DNA of 64,000 nt from IOR16 sp963521065 (GTDB lineage Bacteria > Bacillota > Clostridia > Peptostreptococcales > Anaerovoracaceae): NCBI GenBank assembly GCA_963521065.1, contig CAUQTI010000004.1:1-64000 (forward strand), read 5' to 3'. The position numbers were made by a program, and so were the translations under genes. The first letter of the stretch is position 1. Each line of letters opens with the position of its first letter. Positions 35,151 through 43,588 of this stretch are shown here, one piece after another. The notes below the pieces were generated by a model. It saw nothing but the letters and a program-made list of their open reading frames with translations, was not told where the DNA came from and searched no databases.

Positions 35151-37916
35151 TTATGTAATGATATCCGCACGGCTCCCGCCCATTTTCTCTTTCGTAATCA
35201 CGACTTGTCTGTCGATTTTCTCCTTGAGCTCTGCTACATGTGAAATAATTCCAATCAGCCGATTCCCCTCAGAGAGTCCAGACAGTGTATTGATTGCCTG
35301 CTTTAGTGATTCCTCATCAAGAGAGCCAAAGCCTTCATCTACAAACATCGTATCGAGCTTGATACCACCGGCAGAATTTTGGATTTCATCCGATAATCCA
35401 AGTGCCAAAGACAATGCCGCCTTAAAGGCCTCACCGCCAGAAAGTGTTTTCACACTGCGTCTGGTTCCATTATAATGGTCTATTACATCCAACTCCAAAC
35501 CGCTTTGGCTCCTATTATTTTCAGCTTCCATTCTGCGTTGCAGCTCATATTGACCATTTGACATGCGCATAAACCTTGTATTTGCGCGTACAATCATCCG
35601 GTCAAAATACGTCATTTGAATATAGGTTTCAAGCATAACTTTTTCCTTTCCACTTATATTTCCATTCGCGGTATTGGAAAGTGCCCGAACCCAAGTATAT
35701 TTTTTCTCTGTCTCCAAAAGTGTTTGTGATTGCTGCTTTATTCCAGCTAGCGCGCTGTGATTACGTCCAAGCCTGACAGCAATTTCAGAGAGTACAGCGC
35801 GTTGCTGCTGTTTTAATGCAGAAAGTTGCCCTAACTGCTCTGCCAACGCATAAACATCTGCATTTTCACTGTTAGAAATCTGCTCATTTAAGGCGATGAG
35901 CTTCCCTTCTAATTCTTTTAATTCTGCGGAAAGCTGCTGCATTTGCCTGTCTGCGTTTTCCTGTGACTTCTTCATCGAAAGAAGCGTTGATTCCAATTGC
36001 GATAAAGCGAACTCCGCTTCTTCTTTTCCGGAATAGGCGAGTGACCCTTTTATTTTTTCCGCACTTTCTTTCATCCCCTTTATTTCCGCTAAGAGCAAAA
36101 GGAAAGATTCTCTAATTTCAGCCAACTGTAAAGTTTCTTCTTTTAGCAAGGTTTCCATTTTGGGAATTTCTTGCTCTAATATTTCCTGTCTTTGTACTTT
36201 TATTTCCACGGCCTTAAGTGTTTTCAAAAGCTCACTTTCACGAGTGGCTAAGCTGCTGCTCACCTTCCTAAATACAACTTCGATTTCTTCAAAAGCACAT
36301 TCGCCCAACAAGAGAAGGGTTGTTTTTCTTAAAATCTCTTTTTTACTTTCTATCTGCGCCTTTAAAGCTGCTGCTCCTTCACTCTGCTTTGCCGCCTTTC
36401 GCTCGGCATTCTCCACCGCTTTTTTCTTCTCTTCCAGTGCTTCCTTACTTGTTGCTTCCTTCGTTAAGGCTGCTGGTTCCGGATGCTCTAAAGCGCCGCA
36501 TACAGGACATTTTTGGCCTGCGATTAGGTTTTTCGCCAGCACACCAGCCTGTTCATCAAGATAGGCCTTGTATTGGCCGTCATACTGCATTTTGAGCGCA
36601 ATTGCCTGTGCAACAGCCTTTTTATAATGTTCCTGTTCAGAAGAAAGTTTATTCTCCAACTCATTGAACAGCGCGATTTCTTTATTTAGATCGACAAGTG
36701 CTTTTTTCTTCTCAATGAGTTTTTCTTTTTCCTGTCTTAGCTCATTACAAGTCAAGGAAATATTTTTAAGCTCTCCTATTTCCAGTTTATACGCTTCTAA
36801 AAGATGCTCCCGTTTTTGAATATAAGACGCTACTTCCTCTTTCTTTTTTTCAAGCACCTCCAACTGCGTACGCTTTTCACGCAGATTTTTTTGCAAGGTA
36901 TCCAGTTCATGGTACTTCGGAAGCTCCTTTTTCAGTGTAATAATGGATTCAGCGAGTGTTTGTCGTTCTGCTTCTCTGCCTTTTTCGACTTCAAATTGAA
37001 GCACTGCAGCTTGCTGCCGCATCACTTTCAATTCGAGTTCCTTGCTCAAAGCAGTTCTCGCAACCTTTGCTTTTTCAATTTCTTCTGCTTTTCCTAACTT
37101 TCTTGTCATCTCAGAAATACGCGTCTCTATTTCTTCAATCGTTTCTTCTATTTTATTTTTCTGAGTGCAATCTTGCTTTATAATTTTTTCTATTACGACC
37201 TCTATCTCACACAGAGGCAGTTCTCCGCTTTGCGCTTTCTCTAACTCTGTCTTTGACACATTCGTTTCATCACAGACAACACCACCGATTTGCTGCTTAA
37301 TATTGCTTTTAAATGCGTCGCAGGCTTTCCCCAATTCTGCTGCCTCACTTTTTAAGCGTTCCTGCAAAATCTGATAATATCGAGTTCTAAATATCTCGCG
37401 AAAAATCTTTTGCCGCTCTTCCGTAGAGGCGAGGATAAGTTTTAAAAATTCCCCTTGCGCGATCATTGCAATCTGGGTAAATTGGCCACGATCAACTCCC
37501 AATAATTCTTTTACGGCAAGATTCACCTCTCTCAATTTCGTTATAACTCGTCCATCAGGAAGGTAAAACTCTGCATTTGCTTTTTGCAGAGTAAATCCAT
37601 CGCCGCGCTTTGCCGGACGCTCGTAATCTGGATTTCTTTTTATAAGATAGTTTTTCCCTGCATAATCAAACTCTAGCTCAACAAAGGTAGGTGTCTGCGC
37701 ATCTGCATATTTACTTCGAAACATACCTGCATCCCGCACGTCTCCACTCGCTTCCCCATATAAAGCATAAGTAATCGCATCAAAAAGAGTCGTTTTGCCA
37801 GAGCCCGTATCTCCTGTGACCAGATACAATCCTCCGGTTCCAAGTTTCCCCAACTCAAATACAGTTTTTTTCGCATATGGGCCAAAGGCAGAAACAGTAA
37901 GTTGTGTTGGCCTCAT
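35151..37916 (-). CDS. sbcC: exonuclease SbcC (Rad50-like)
   Basis: 921 residues, the Rad50/SbcC layout: Walker A 'GDTGSGKTTLFDAI' near residue 40, long coiled coils (about 180-470 and 500-740) around the zinc hook CPVCGALEHPEP, and a C-terminal signature 'TLSGGEAFKAALSLALG' with Walker B 'TMFVDEGFGSLDEES'. Shorter than E. coli SbcC but full length for Firmicutes. Its ATG overlaps the sbcD stop (ATGA) with GGGAGG just upstream. It forms the SbcCD nuclease that trims hairpins and broken ends. Confidence 0.95.
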   Translation of the reverse strand: MRPTQLTVSAFGPYAKKTVFELGKLGTGGLYLVTGDTGSGKTTLFDAITYALYGEASGDVRDAGMFRSKYADAQTPTFVELEFDYAGKNYLIKRNPDYERPAKRGDGFTLQKANAEFYLPDGRVITKLREVNLAVKELLGVDRGQFTQIAMIAQGEFLKLILASTEERQKIFREIFRTRYYQILQERLKSEAAELGKACDAFKSNIKQQIGGVVCDETNVSKTELEKAQSGELPLCEIEVVIEKIIKQDCTQKNKIEETIEEIETRISEMTRKLGKAEEIEKAKVARTALSKELELKVMRQQAAVLQFEVEKGREAERQTLAESIITLKKELPKYHELDTLQKNLREKRTQLEVLEKKKEEVASYIQKREHLLEAYKLEIGELKNISLTCNELRQEKEKLIEKKKALVDLNKEIALFNELENKLSSEQEHYKKAVAQAIALKMQYDGQYKAYLDEQAGVLAKNLIAGQKCPVCGALEHPEPAALTKEATSKEALEEKKKAVENAERKAAKQSEGAAALKAQIESKKEILRKTTLLLLGECAFEEIEVVFRKVSSSLATRESELLKTLKAVEIKVQRQEILEQEIPKMETLLKEETLQLAEIRESFLLLLAEIKGMKESAEKIKGSLAYSGKEEAEFALSQLESTLLSMKKSQENADRQMQQLSAELKELEGKLIALNEQISNSENADVYALAEQLGQLSALKQQQRAVLSEIAVRLGRNHSALAGIKQQSQTLLETEKKYTWVRALSNTANGNISGKEKVMLETYIQMTYFDRMIVRANTRFMRMSNGQYELQRRMEAENNRSQSGLELDVIDHYNGTRRSVKTLSGGEAFKAALSLALGLSDEIQNSAGGIKLDTMFVDEGFGSLDEESLKQAINTLSGLSEGNRLIGIISHVAELKEKIDRQVVITKEKMGGSRADIIT

Positions 37917-39049
37917 TTTTCTCCCTCCCATATTTCTTCAATCAGCGCAGATACAAAGGCAATCTGCTCTTCTGTTGCAGGCTGATTATTCTGTAGCTCA
38001 TAAAATTCCATCACATTCATTAATGGTGATTTTTTTTCCATATCGCTGATGCCGCTGATTATTTCACTGCTTCTTGTTCGTTTATTATCATAATCCAGCT
38101 TCATAATATTTTTGTAAATTGTTCTCAGTTTATTCAGTGCATCCGGCACATCTTCTTCGTCGGTTAAAGTAATGTGGTAATAATTATCACAATTTAAGGC
38201 ATCGTAATAGCTCTTTTCGGTGAGTTTTCTATATAATCCTTTGATTTCACACAGGTCACGTTTGGGAATCAACGCTTCCGTGCGAATCGAAAGTGCTCCT
38301 TTTTCGTGCATTTCAAGAATTGTCACTGATTTTTTATGATTTGCCTCGGAAAAAGAATATTTCAGCGGTGTCCCGCAATACCGCAGCGTCTCTCTGCCAA
38401 TGCTCTGCGGCTTATGAAGATGTCCCATCGCCACATAATCAAAGGGATCGAATACAGAAACAGAAACCTGATCAGAGCCACCGACCGAAATTTCTTCTGA
38501 ATCGGAACGTTCGGATCCGGCTGCAAATTGATGGGTTAACAGGATATTTCGCAAGGATTGATCGACATTCATATTTTCAATGGCCGTTTGAACTGCCTCT
38601 GTGTAGCTCTCAATTTCAATGTCCGGAAACTGTGCTCTCACATGCACCGGCTTAATAAACGGCAGCATATAGATACAAAGCGCTCCATACGGATCTGTTA
38701 ATTTAACAGGTTCAATCTCCTTACTGTAAACAGGTGACATGTGTACACCGCTGTTCCCCATCAGCCTTGACCCAAATGCAATCCGCTCAGGAGAATCGTG
38801 ATTGCCGCTTATCACAAAAACCTGTATCTTCTTTTTAGAAATAGACACAAGAAAATCGTCAAACAAAGCAACGGCTTCCGCTGGCGGTACAGATTTATCG
38901 TAAATATCTCCGGCAACCAACATCGCCTCCGGCTTTTCTCGATCTGCAATCTTTATGATTTCGTCCAATATGTATTTTTGATCCTCCAACATCGAAAACT
39001 CATTTACGCGCTTTCCGATGTGCAGGTCTGAAATGTGAAGAAATTTCAT
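37913..39049 (-). CDS. sbcD: exonuclease SbcD (Mre11-like)
   Basis: 378 residues with metallophosphoesterase motifs in order: 'HISDLHIGKR', 'VAGDIYDK', 'VISGNHDSPERI', 'LLTHQFAAG' and 'YVAMGHLHKPQ'. A C-terminal capping domain follows. Partner of SbcC, encoded immediately downstream with a four-base overlap. Confidence 0.96.
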   Translation of the reverse strand: MKFLHISDLHIGKRVNEFSMLEDQKYILDEIIKIADREKPEAMLVAGDIYDKSVPPAEAVALFDDFLVSISKKKIQVFVISGNHDSPERIAFGSRLMGNSGVHMSPVYSKEIEPVKLTDPYGALCIYMLPFIKPVHVRAQFPDIEIESYTEAVQTAIENMNVDQSLRNILLTHQFAAGSERSDSEEISVGGSDQVSVSVFDPFDYVAMGHLHKPQSIGRETLRYCGTPLKYSFSEANHKKSVTILEMHEKGALSIRTEALIPKRDLCEIKGLYRKLTEKSYYDALNCDNYYHITLTDEEDVPDALNKLRTIYKNIMKLDYDNKRTRSSEIISGISDMEKKSPLMNVMEFYELQNNQPATEEQIAFVSALIEEIWEGEK

Positions 39050-39350
39050 GCTGCCTCCAGTCTATTTTAATGATGCACTCCTAAAGCTCTTGCTTTTTAT
39101 TTTTAGTAAATACCGTCTATTCCTCAAAAATCCAAGTTACTGTTTTTATTTTTCGCTTAATTGTAGAACGCGTATTTAAGAAATGTTCAAGACTGCCGAT
39201 ATAATCAACCAGAAGATAGCGAAGGTGAAAAAGGAGATTAAATCAACTTAACAGATAGATAATGTGAAAAAATCCAAGTTTTTTCGAGAGTGAAAAGAAC
39301 CAACGCAGCCGACGAAAGTGCTATCTGCGAAGAAAAAAAATGAATAGACA
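39050..39350. other. gene-free stretch upstream of sbcD
   Basis: About 300 bases between sbcD and the MarR terminator. It must hold the sbcDC promoter on the minus strand. A short plus-strand frame (about 39183-39251, ending EIKST) looks faintly protein-like but has no ribosome binding site. Nothing else is supported. Confidence 0.3.
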
Positions 39351-39373
39351 AAAACGGCATAAATACTGCCGTT
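39351..39373 (-). terminator. terminator after the marR gene
   Basis: AACGGCA (39353-39359) and TGCCGTT (39367-39373) enclose a seven-base loop, with T residues following on the minus strand. It lies immediately past the MarR-family stop codon at 39377. Confidence 0.7.
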
Positions 39374-39376
39374 TCG

Positions 39377-39826
39377 TTAAAAGTGATGATCTATCTGCTC
39401 GTTTGCTTTTTCCAAAAATGTCTCTACAATTGCGAGCTGATCTTCTTCCAGCTGATCCAAATAGTCAAACAGTGGGCCGTCAAAATCCTGATGGTATCTT
39501 TGATGAGCTAGATAAGCTTCCTTCCCTTTTTCGGTCAAATATAGGCGAAGTATCTTTTTATCGGCTGCATCCGTCTCTCTTATAAGAATTTTCTTCTTCT
39601 CCAGTTTTAAAACAGTCTTTGCTACGGCAGCACGGGTAATATTAAAATTTCTTGCGATTTCCGATATGTGGATTCCCGGGGCATCCCCTATCATCTTTAT
39701 CATATGAATCTCGCCCCTGTAGAACACCAATCCGTCACCAAAATCCAGGATGTTTGTTCTCCCGTTCGCAATTTTTTCTATCATTTTTATATACTTACCG
39801 ATTAGCTTATTTACATCATTTCTCAT
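39377..39826 (-). CDS. MarR-family transcriptional regulator
   Basis: 149 residues. The winged helix is clear: 'GIHISEIARNFNITRAAVAKTVLKLEKKKILIRE' spans about positions 55-88, with the wing 'DKKILRLYLTEKGKE'. It is the last gene after the decayed cobalamin-riboswitch locus but has its own promoter. ATG at 39826 coincides with the predicted transcription start, so the mRNA may be leaderless; an upstream ATG at 39844 lies inside the promoter and is excluded if that promoter is used. Confidence 0.82.
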   Translation of the reverse strand: MRNDVNKLIGKYIKMIEKIANGRTNILDFGDGLVFYRGEIHMIKMIGDAPGIHISEIARNFNITRAAVAKTVLKLEKKKILIRETDAADKKILRLYLTEKGKEAYLAHQRYHQDFDGPLFDYLDQLEEDQLAIVETFLEKANEQIDHHF

Positions 39827-39832
39827 AAGTGT

Positions 39833-39861
39833 ATTATACATCATCCGAAAAACGATTGCAA
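39833..39861 (-). promoter_or_regulatory. promoter of the marR gene
   Basis: TTGCAA (39861-39856), 17 bp, TATAAT (39838-39833) on the minus strand. Only six bases separate the -10 box from the ATG at 39826, so the transcript would begin at or within a base or two of the start codon. Confidence 0.6.
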
Positions 39862-39889
39862 TTGCGTGAGTCTTCTTACATCCTTTCGA

Positions 39890-40543
39890 TTACTGCTTTA
39901 CTCCTTTCAGCAGATACCAGCCTCCAAAAATCTCATCTTTTCCCAGTTCTTTTAACTCAAGAATCTCCACCTCACTGTATCCACAGTCTGTGAGCGCCTT
40001 ACAAAGCTGCTCCGAAGACGCATTCTTTAATGGAAGCTGTTCCTCTACTTCCTTTTCATAATGATCCGGCTGTATCTTTCCCTCTAAGCTGCTTGCCGGA
40101 CAAAAGCATAAAAGCTTTCCTTGTGATTTCAGGACTCTTTTCCACTCACTCAGCGTTTTTTCCGGCGTAAAAAGCGTCCATACAATGCAGCGGTTTATGA
40201 CAGCCTCATAGCTATCGTCTTGGAAGGGCAGATTGCTCCAGTCTGCGGTCTGAAATTCTGTTTCAAAGCCATTCTTCTTTGCGAAAGCTTTTGCGGTGTC
40301 AATCATTTTCGGTGCCAGATCAACTCCGGTGCAACGATAGCCAAGCTCTTCCGCTGCAAATGCCAAAAATCCGGTTCCCGTACCAATATCAAGTACCTTT
40401 TGGGTGCTCTTCTCTCCGATATACCGTTTCAGGATGTTCTTCCATTCCTTTCGGTCCTCATTCTCGGAAATATTATGTGCGGCGTTATAACCCCCCGCAT
40501 GTTCATTCCAAACTTCTTGAATCATTTTGTTGCTGACTTTCAT
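39890..40543 (-). CDS. class I SAM-dependent methyltransferase
   Basis: 217 residues: 'VLDIGTGTGFLAFAAEELG' (motif I), 'CTGVDLAPKMIDTAKAF', 'YEAVINRCIVWTLFTPEKTL'. AGGAGG lies seven bases before the ATG at 40543. It follows the ABC genes of the second cobalamin-riboswitch locus with a 16-base gap. N-terminal and WTL-block similarity to the two methyltransferases at 15-16.6 kb suggests a shared substrate class. Such genes recur beside corrinoid/iron-type FecBCD transporters; the reaction is unknown. Confidence 0.85.
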   Translation of the reverse strand: MKVSNKMIQEVWNEHAGGYNAAHNISENEDRKEWKNILKRYIGEKSTQKVLDIGTGTGFLAFAAEELGYRCTGVDLAPKMIDTAKAFAKKNGFETEFQTADWSNLPFQDDSYEAVINRCIVWTLFTPEKTLSEWKRVLKSQGKLLCFCPASSLEGKIQPDHYEKEVEEQLPLKNASSEQLCKALTDCGYSEVEILELKELGKDEIFGGWYLLKGVKQ

Positions 40544-40559
40544 GCGATTCCCTCCTATT

Positions 40560-41333
40560 CTAATCAATCATCGTAAATACTTTTGTATTTTCCGGCAACT
40601 CCGGCACGGAAAAAATTCTGGCATTTACCTCAAAAAATTTCTTTATATTTTCTTCCGATATAATTTCGCTGCTTTCTCCGTAAATATAGCTTCTGCGCCC
40701 TAATAGCAGCGTATTATCGGATATCCGAATCGCATGCTCCGGATAGTGCGTATTTATGATGCAAGAAATTTTTTTCTCTTCTTGTAACTTTTGGACTAAT
40801 TTTAATATAAGCATCTGGTTTTTAAAATCCAGGTGGGACTCGGGTTCATCCATAATAAGAAGCTCCGGCTCATTTGCAAGTGCTCTTGCAATGTAAACCA
40901 ACTGCAGCTGTCCGCCGCTCAGCTGGGAGCAGAGGCGATCCTTCAAGTGGGGGATACCTACTGTTTCCAATGCTTGCATTACTTTTTCCCGATCTGTTTT
41001 AGAAGGTGTCCCAAATACAGGGATGTGCCTTGCTCTTCCGATAGCTGCCATCTCCGATACTGTAATGTGAAAGCAGCCTTGAAAGGCAGCTCCTGATGCG
41101 GATAATCCGGCGCCTACCAGCATAACTAAAAGCACTCTCGGCAGCCGGATATCCCATACAACCGTTTTATACACACTATTTTCCGAGTTCCCCCACAAAT
41201 TTTCCCATAGGAGCTTTAAAACCTGCTCCGGTTCCACATAGTACCGCCCTAAAAACAAAGACAGAAACGCAAAGAGAAAAAGAAGCACCGTCAGTGAGAA
41301 AAAAAAGGAAGTTCTATTTTTTGATTTTATCAT
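40560..41333 (-). pseudogene. chimera: N-terminus of a FecCD/BtuC permease fused in frame to the C-terminal half of an ABC ATPase
   Basis: Residues 1-87 are the start of a FecCD-type permease ('SLFLGRYYVEPEQVLKLLW', 'DIRLPRVLLVMLVGAGLSAS', 'GAAFQG'). From residue about 88 the chain continues as the second half of a FepC/BtuD-type ATPase: 'IGRARHIPVFGTPSKTDREK', signature LSGGQLQL, Walker B 'LLIMDEPESHLD' and 'INTHYPEHAI'. Walker A and most permease helices are missing. One deletion of roughly 1 kb between two adjacent genes explains this. The product should not transport, so the system is probably dead. Confidence 0.85.
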
Positions 41334-41341
41334 AATGGCGC

Positions 41342-42442
41342 TTATTTCCCCTCATTCGGATTCAGTATGGAATTTGCAAGCTCATCCGTCAAATCAATCC
41401 CATAGCGGCTCTTGTAAAATTCTTTCATAACGGAGGCAAAGTCTTTTTTACTGAGCTTGTCCGGAAAGTTCTTGCTCACAAGCCATTGAAGCATAAGCGG
41501 TGAATCAGCACACGGCGTTCCCCAATTAATCATCCCTTTCGGTGTATCGTAGATTCTTCCATTTTTAAAAGCCTCTGTCTGCGACCAATCCTGCCCTTTA
41601 ATAGTGCCTGACAAATACTCGCCAGCTGGTAAGCCTCTGAATACATAGATGATATCTGGATTCCATTGATAGATTTGCTCCATCGTCACTTCAATATTGT
41701 CTCCCGTAATTTCGGATGCCACGTTGGAAAGTCCGCTTTTCAAAAGCCAATCATCTCCATAAGAGCCTGCGCCTCTCACCGTAACCTTATCTCCGGTATT
41801 GCTCATAATCATGAGCCCTTTTTGCGCTTTCTTCTCCTTTGCTTCTGAAAGAATCTGTGCTACATTTTGATTGGCTTTATCCCATTCCTTTTGCAGAGAA
41901 TTGTCTTCATCTAATGCAAAAATTTCCTGCATAAGCTCATCGATTTGAACCGACCACTCCTCGTTAATCTGATTTTTTGTAAAAAAGTCGACTACCGGAA
42001 TCTGGATGTTTTCCAGCCCTTTTTTCTGCGTCTCACCATATACGAGAACGAGATCCGGATCCAGCTTCAAAAGCTCTTCCACATTGGATTCGTAACCTGT
42101 GAGAAATGTCGTATTGATCCCTTTGTTGTTCGGCACCATGAGATTAAGAAGCTCTTGATTTGCGTCATTAAAAGCGGTAGGGTGTACTCCGACCAGCTTT
42201 TTCGAATCTTGTGCTGTGCTTACATAGGTCGATAACAACGGCGGTGCGATAATAACCACACGGTTTATTTCTTCTGGTGCCGGTATTGTTACTGTATTCC
42301 CTGCCAAATCGATAATTGTCCTCTCGGCGTTCTTTCCACTATCCTCTAAAACATCTGTCTTTTCCGGCCCCCCCATGCAGCCGACAGCGGGCATTGCAAC
42401 TAAAATAACTACGGCAAATAAAATAAGGATTCTTTTCTTCAT
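41342..42442 (-). CDS. FecB/BtuF-like substrate-binding lipoprotein
   Basis: 366 residues with a lipoprotein signal (ILFAVVILVAMPAVGC). Cluster A-2-type (family 8) binding-protein blocks are present: 'IIDLAGNTVTIPAPEEINRVVII', 'ELLKLDPDLVLVYG' and 'WNPDIIYVFRGLPAGEYL'. These proteins bind siderophores, haem or corrinoids; the upstream cobalamin riboswitch favours a corrinoid or cobalt chelate. The gene is intact although its permease and ATPase are fused and broken, so it may be without a transporter unless another locus supplies one. Confidence 0.82.
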   Translation of the reverse strand: MKKRILILFAVVILVAMPAVGCMGGPEKTDVLEDSGKNAERTIIDLAGNTVTIPAPEEINRVVIIAPPLLSTYVSTAQDSKKLVGVHPTAFNDANQELLNLMVPNNKGINTTFLTGYESNVEELLKLDPDLVLVYGETQKKGLENIQIPVVDFFTKNQINEEWSVQIDELMQEIFALDEDNSLQKEWDKANQNVAQILSEAKEKKAQKGLMIMSNTGDKVTVRGAGSYGDDWLLKSGLSNVASEITGDNIEVTMEQIYQWNPDIIYVFRGLPAGEYLSGTIKGQDWSQTEAFKNGRIYDTPKGMINWGTPCADSPLMLQWLVSKNFPDKLSKKDFASVMKEFYKSRYGIDLTDELANSILNPNEGK

Positions 42443-42503
42443 TTTCTTTTAAACCTCCTGTTTTTAATCTTTTACTTTTCCTAAAGTGAAAACCTCTGTA
42501 TTT

Positions 42504-42664
42504 TTATAAATCAAGCAGCTTTCTTACAATATACTCGGCTCCTTTGATTCCCATCAAGCCAGGCTGAGGAACCGTGATTCCTTCTCTGCGAGTGCTGCGG
42601 AAACATTCGCTACCGTCGTTGACTTTCCAATTCCCCCTTTTCCGTATATTTCTATTTTTTTCAT
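42504..42664 (-). pseudogene. NifH-like ATPase gene reduced to its two ends by an internal deletion
   Basis: A GGAGGG-preceded ATG at 42664 opens the NifH-type P-loop start MKKIEIYGKGGIGKSTTVAN. After about 28 codons the frame breaks and ends at TGA 42554. In another frame, sequence that looks like the C-terminal end (GIKGAEYIVRKLLDL) runs to TAA at 42504. About 750 bases of a normal nifH-like gene are missing. NifH-like ATPases occur beside FecBCD-type transporters and methyltransferases in anaerobes. A NifD-like partner is also absent. Confidence 0.75.
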
Positions 42665-42701
42665 TGTAAACCCTCCTGCCTTTATTTTTGGAAACAACAA
42701 A

Positions 42702-42735
42702 GGACTGCCGCTGTCACTCCTGACAACTGCAGTCC
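42702..42735 (-). terminator. terminator of the second cobalamin riboswitch
   Basis: GGACTGC (42735-42729) and GCAGTCC (42708-42702) close a long stem with an inner GTTGTCA/TGACAGC pairing, followed by TTTGTTGTTT on the minus strand. It lies between the aptamer and the nifH-like remnant. A competing hairpin (TTTGCA...TGCAAA) is visible upstream. Confidence 0.75.
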
Positions 42736-42842
42736 CGTATTCTTCTGCTGAAGCTGATTGCTATACCGCTTGCCCGCCGCTTAGCAGTGTGCAGTATATA
42801 AACTTTGCACGTCCCGTAAACACGCAGGACTTGCAAAAACTC

Positions 42843-43000
42843 ATTCAGGCAGGTATTCTGGCTCAAGCATCAACATTTTTCCAACCTTCCCGAATGACCG
42901 GTGGTATCTTTGAAAAAACTCCTCTTATACAGCGGCGGTACCGCGCAGGATTTTAACCTGCTTCCCTATTATGCCGGCTGTTTGCTGCGTCCGGCCACCT
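42843..43000 (-). ncRNA. cobalamin riboswitch upstream of the nifH-like/fecB-like locus
   Basis: Minus-strand blocks in order: CAGGTGGCCGGACG (5' P1 strand), TAGGGAAGCAGGTTAAAATC, GCGGTACCGCCGCTGTA, a GATACCACCGG segment, TTCGGGAAGG and GAGCCAGAATACCTGCCTG. This is the cobalamin-riboswitch core, with P1 formed by AGGT/ACCT. It is followed by a terminator at 42702-42735. Complete and apparently functional, although the genes below it are decayed. Confidence 0.9.
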
Positions 43001-43108
43001 GAATTGTCTCTATTCTTTTTATTTGTAAACCTAGTATACAATATAAAAAAGAACCTGTCAACTTGTAATCTGTAATTCTATATTTTCTGCTTCATTTCTT
43101 CCCAAAAA

Positions 43109-43417
43109 TCATCCTCCTATCATGACCCCCACATTCCCATAAAGTGCAATTCGTATAATGCCACAGACTACTAAATGTAACGGATAGTAAAGATAGAAAA
43201 ACCACTTCATTTCTTTCCATGTACCTCGCTCCCCATTATAGAGCTTTAGTAAAGGAATCGTAAGTATTACAAACATCTGAATGATTCCATATACTTTATT
43301 GATAAAGAGAAAATAGACAATCGAATACATCCCAACATAAAATACCATTCCCAACATCTGTTTTTTGAAATTCCCACGGTTATACCCAATAGCAATAATG
43401 GCTAAGTAAGTTTTCAT
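43109..43417 (-). pseudogene. C-terminal fragment of a TraX-like membrane protein
   Basis: 102 codons with 'LLKLYNGERGTWKEMKWFFYLYYPLHLVV', the conserved C-terminal block of TraX-family proteins (usual length well over 200 residues), and two to three membrane helices. The N-terminal half is absent; upstream in frame there is a stop codon and no coding sequence. No good ribosome binding site precedes the first ATG. TraX itself acetylates pilin in conjugation systems, but chromosomal homologues are common and uncharacterised. Confidence 0.6.
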
Positions 43418-43588
43418 TGTGTCTATATTAACCCAAACCTAAAAAATAATATCATATCGATTCCAAGCATTGAATTTTAAAAAAACTTGACACTATTTTA
43501 GCTTAAGATACTAAAAAGCACAGAAATACATATATTCCTTGTTCTTTCTCATATACTATATAAATAATCTTTTGGAGGGCGTTTACCT

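Noticed and set aside
36160..36564. 134-codon antisense ORF within sbcC
   Set aside because: A shadow of the coiled-coil region of sbcC, Ser/Phe/Leu-rich as expected from the complement.
39183..39251. 22-codon plus-strand ORF ending EIKST
   Set aside because: Faintly helix-like, but without ribosome binding site, promoter or recognisable family.
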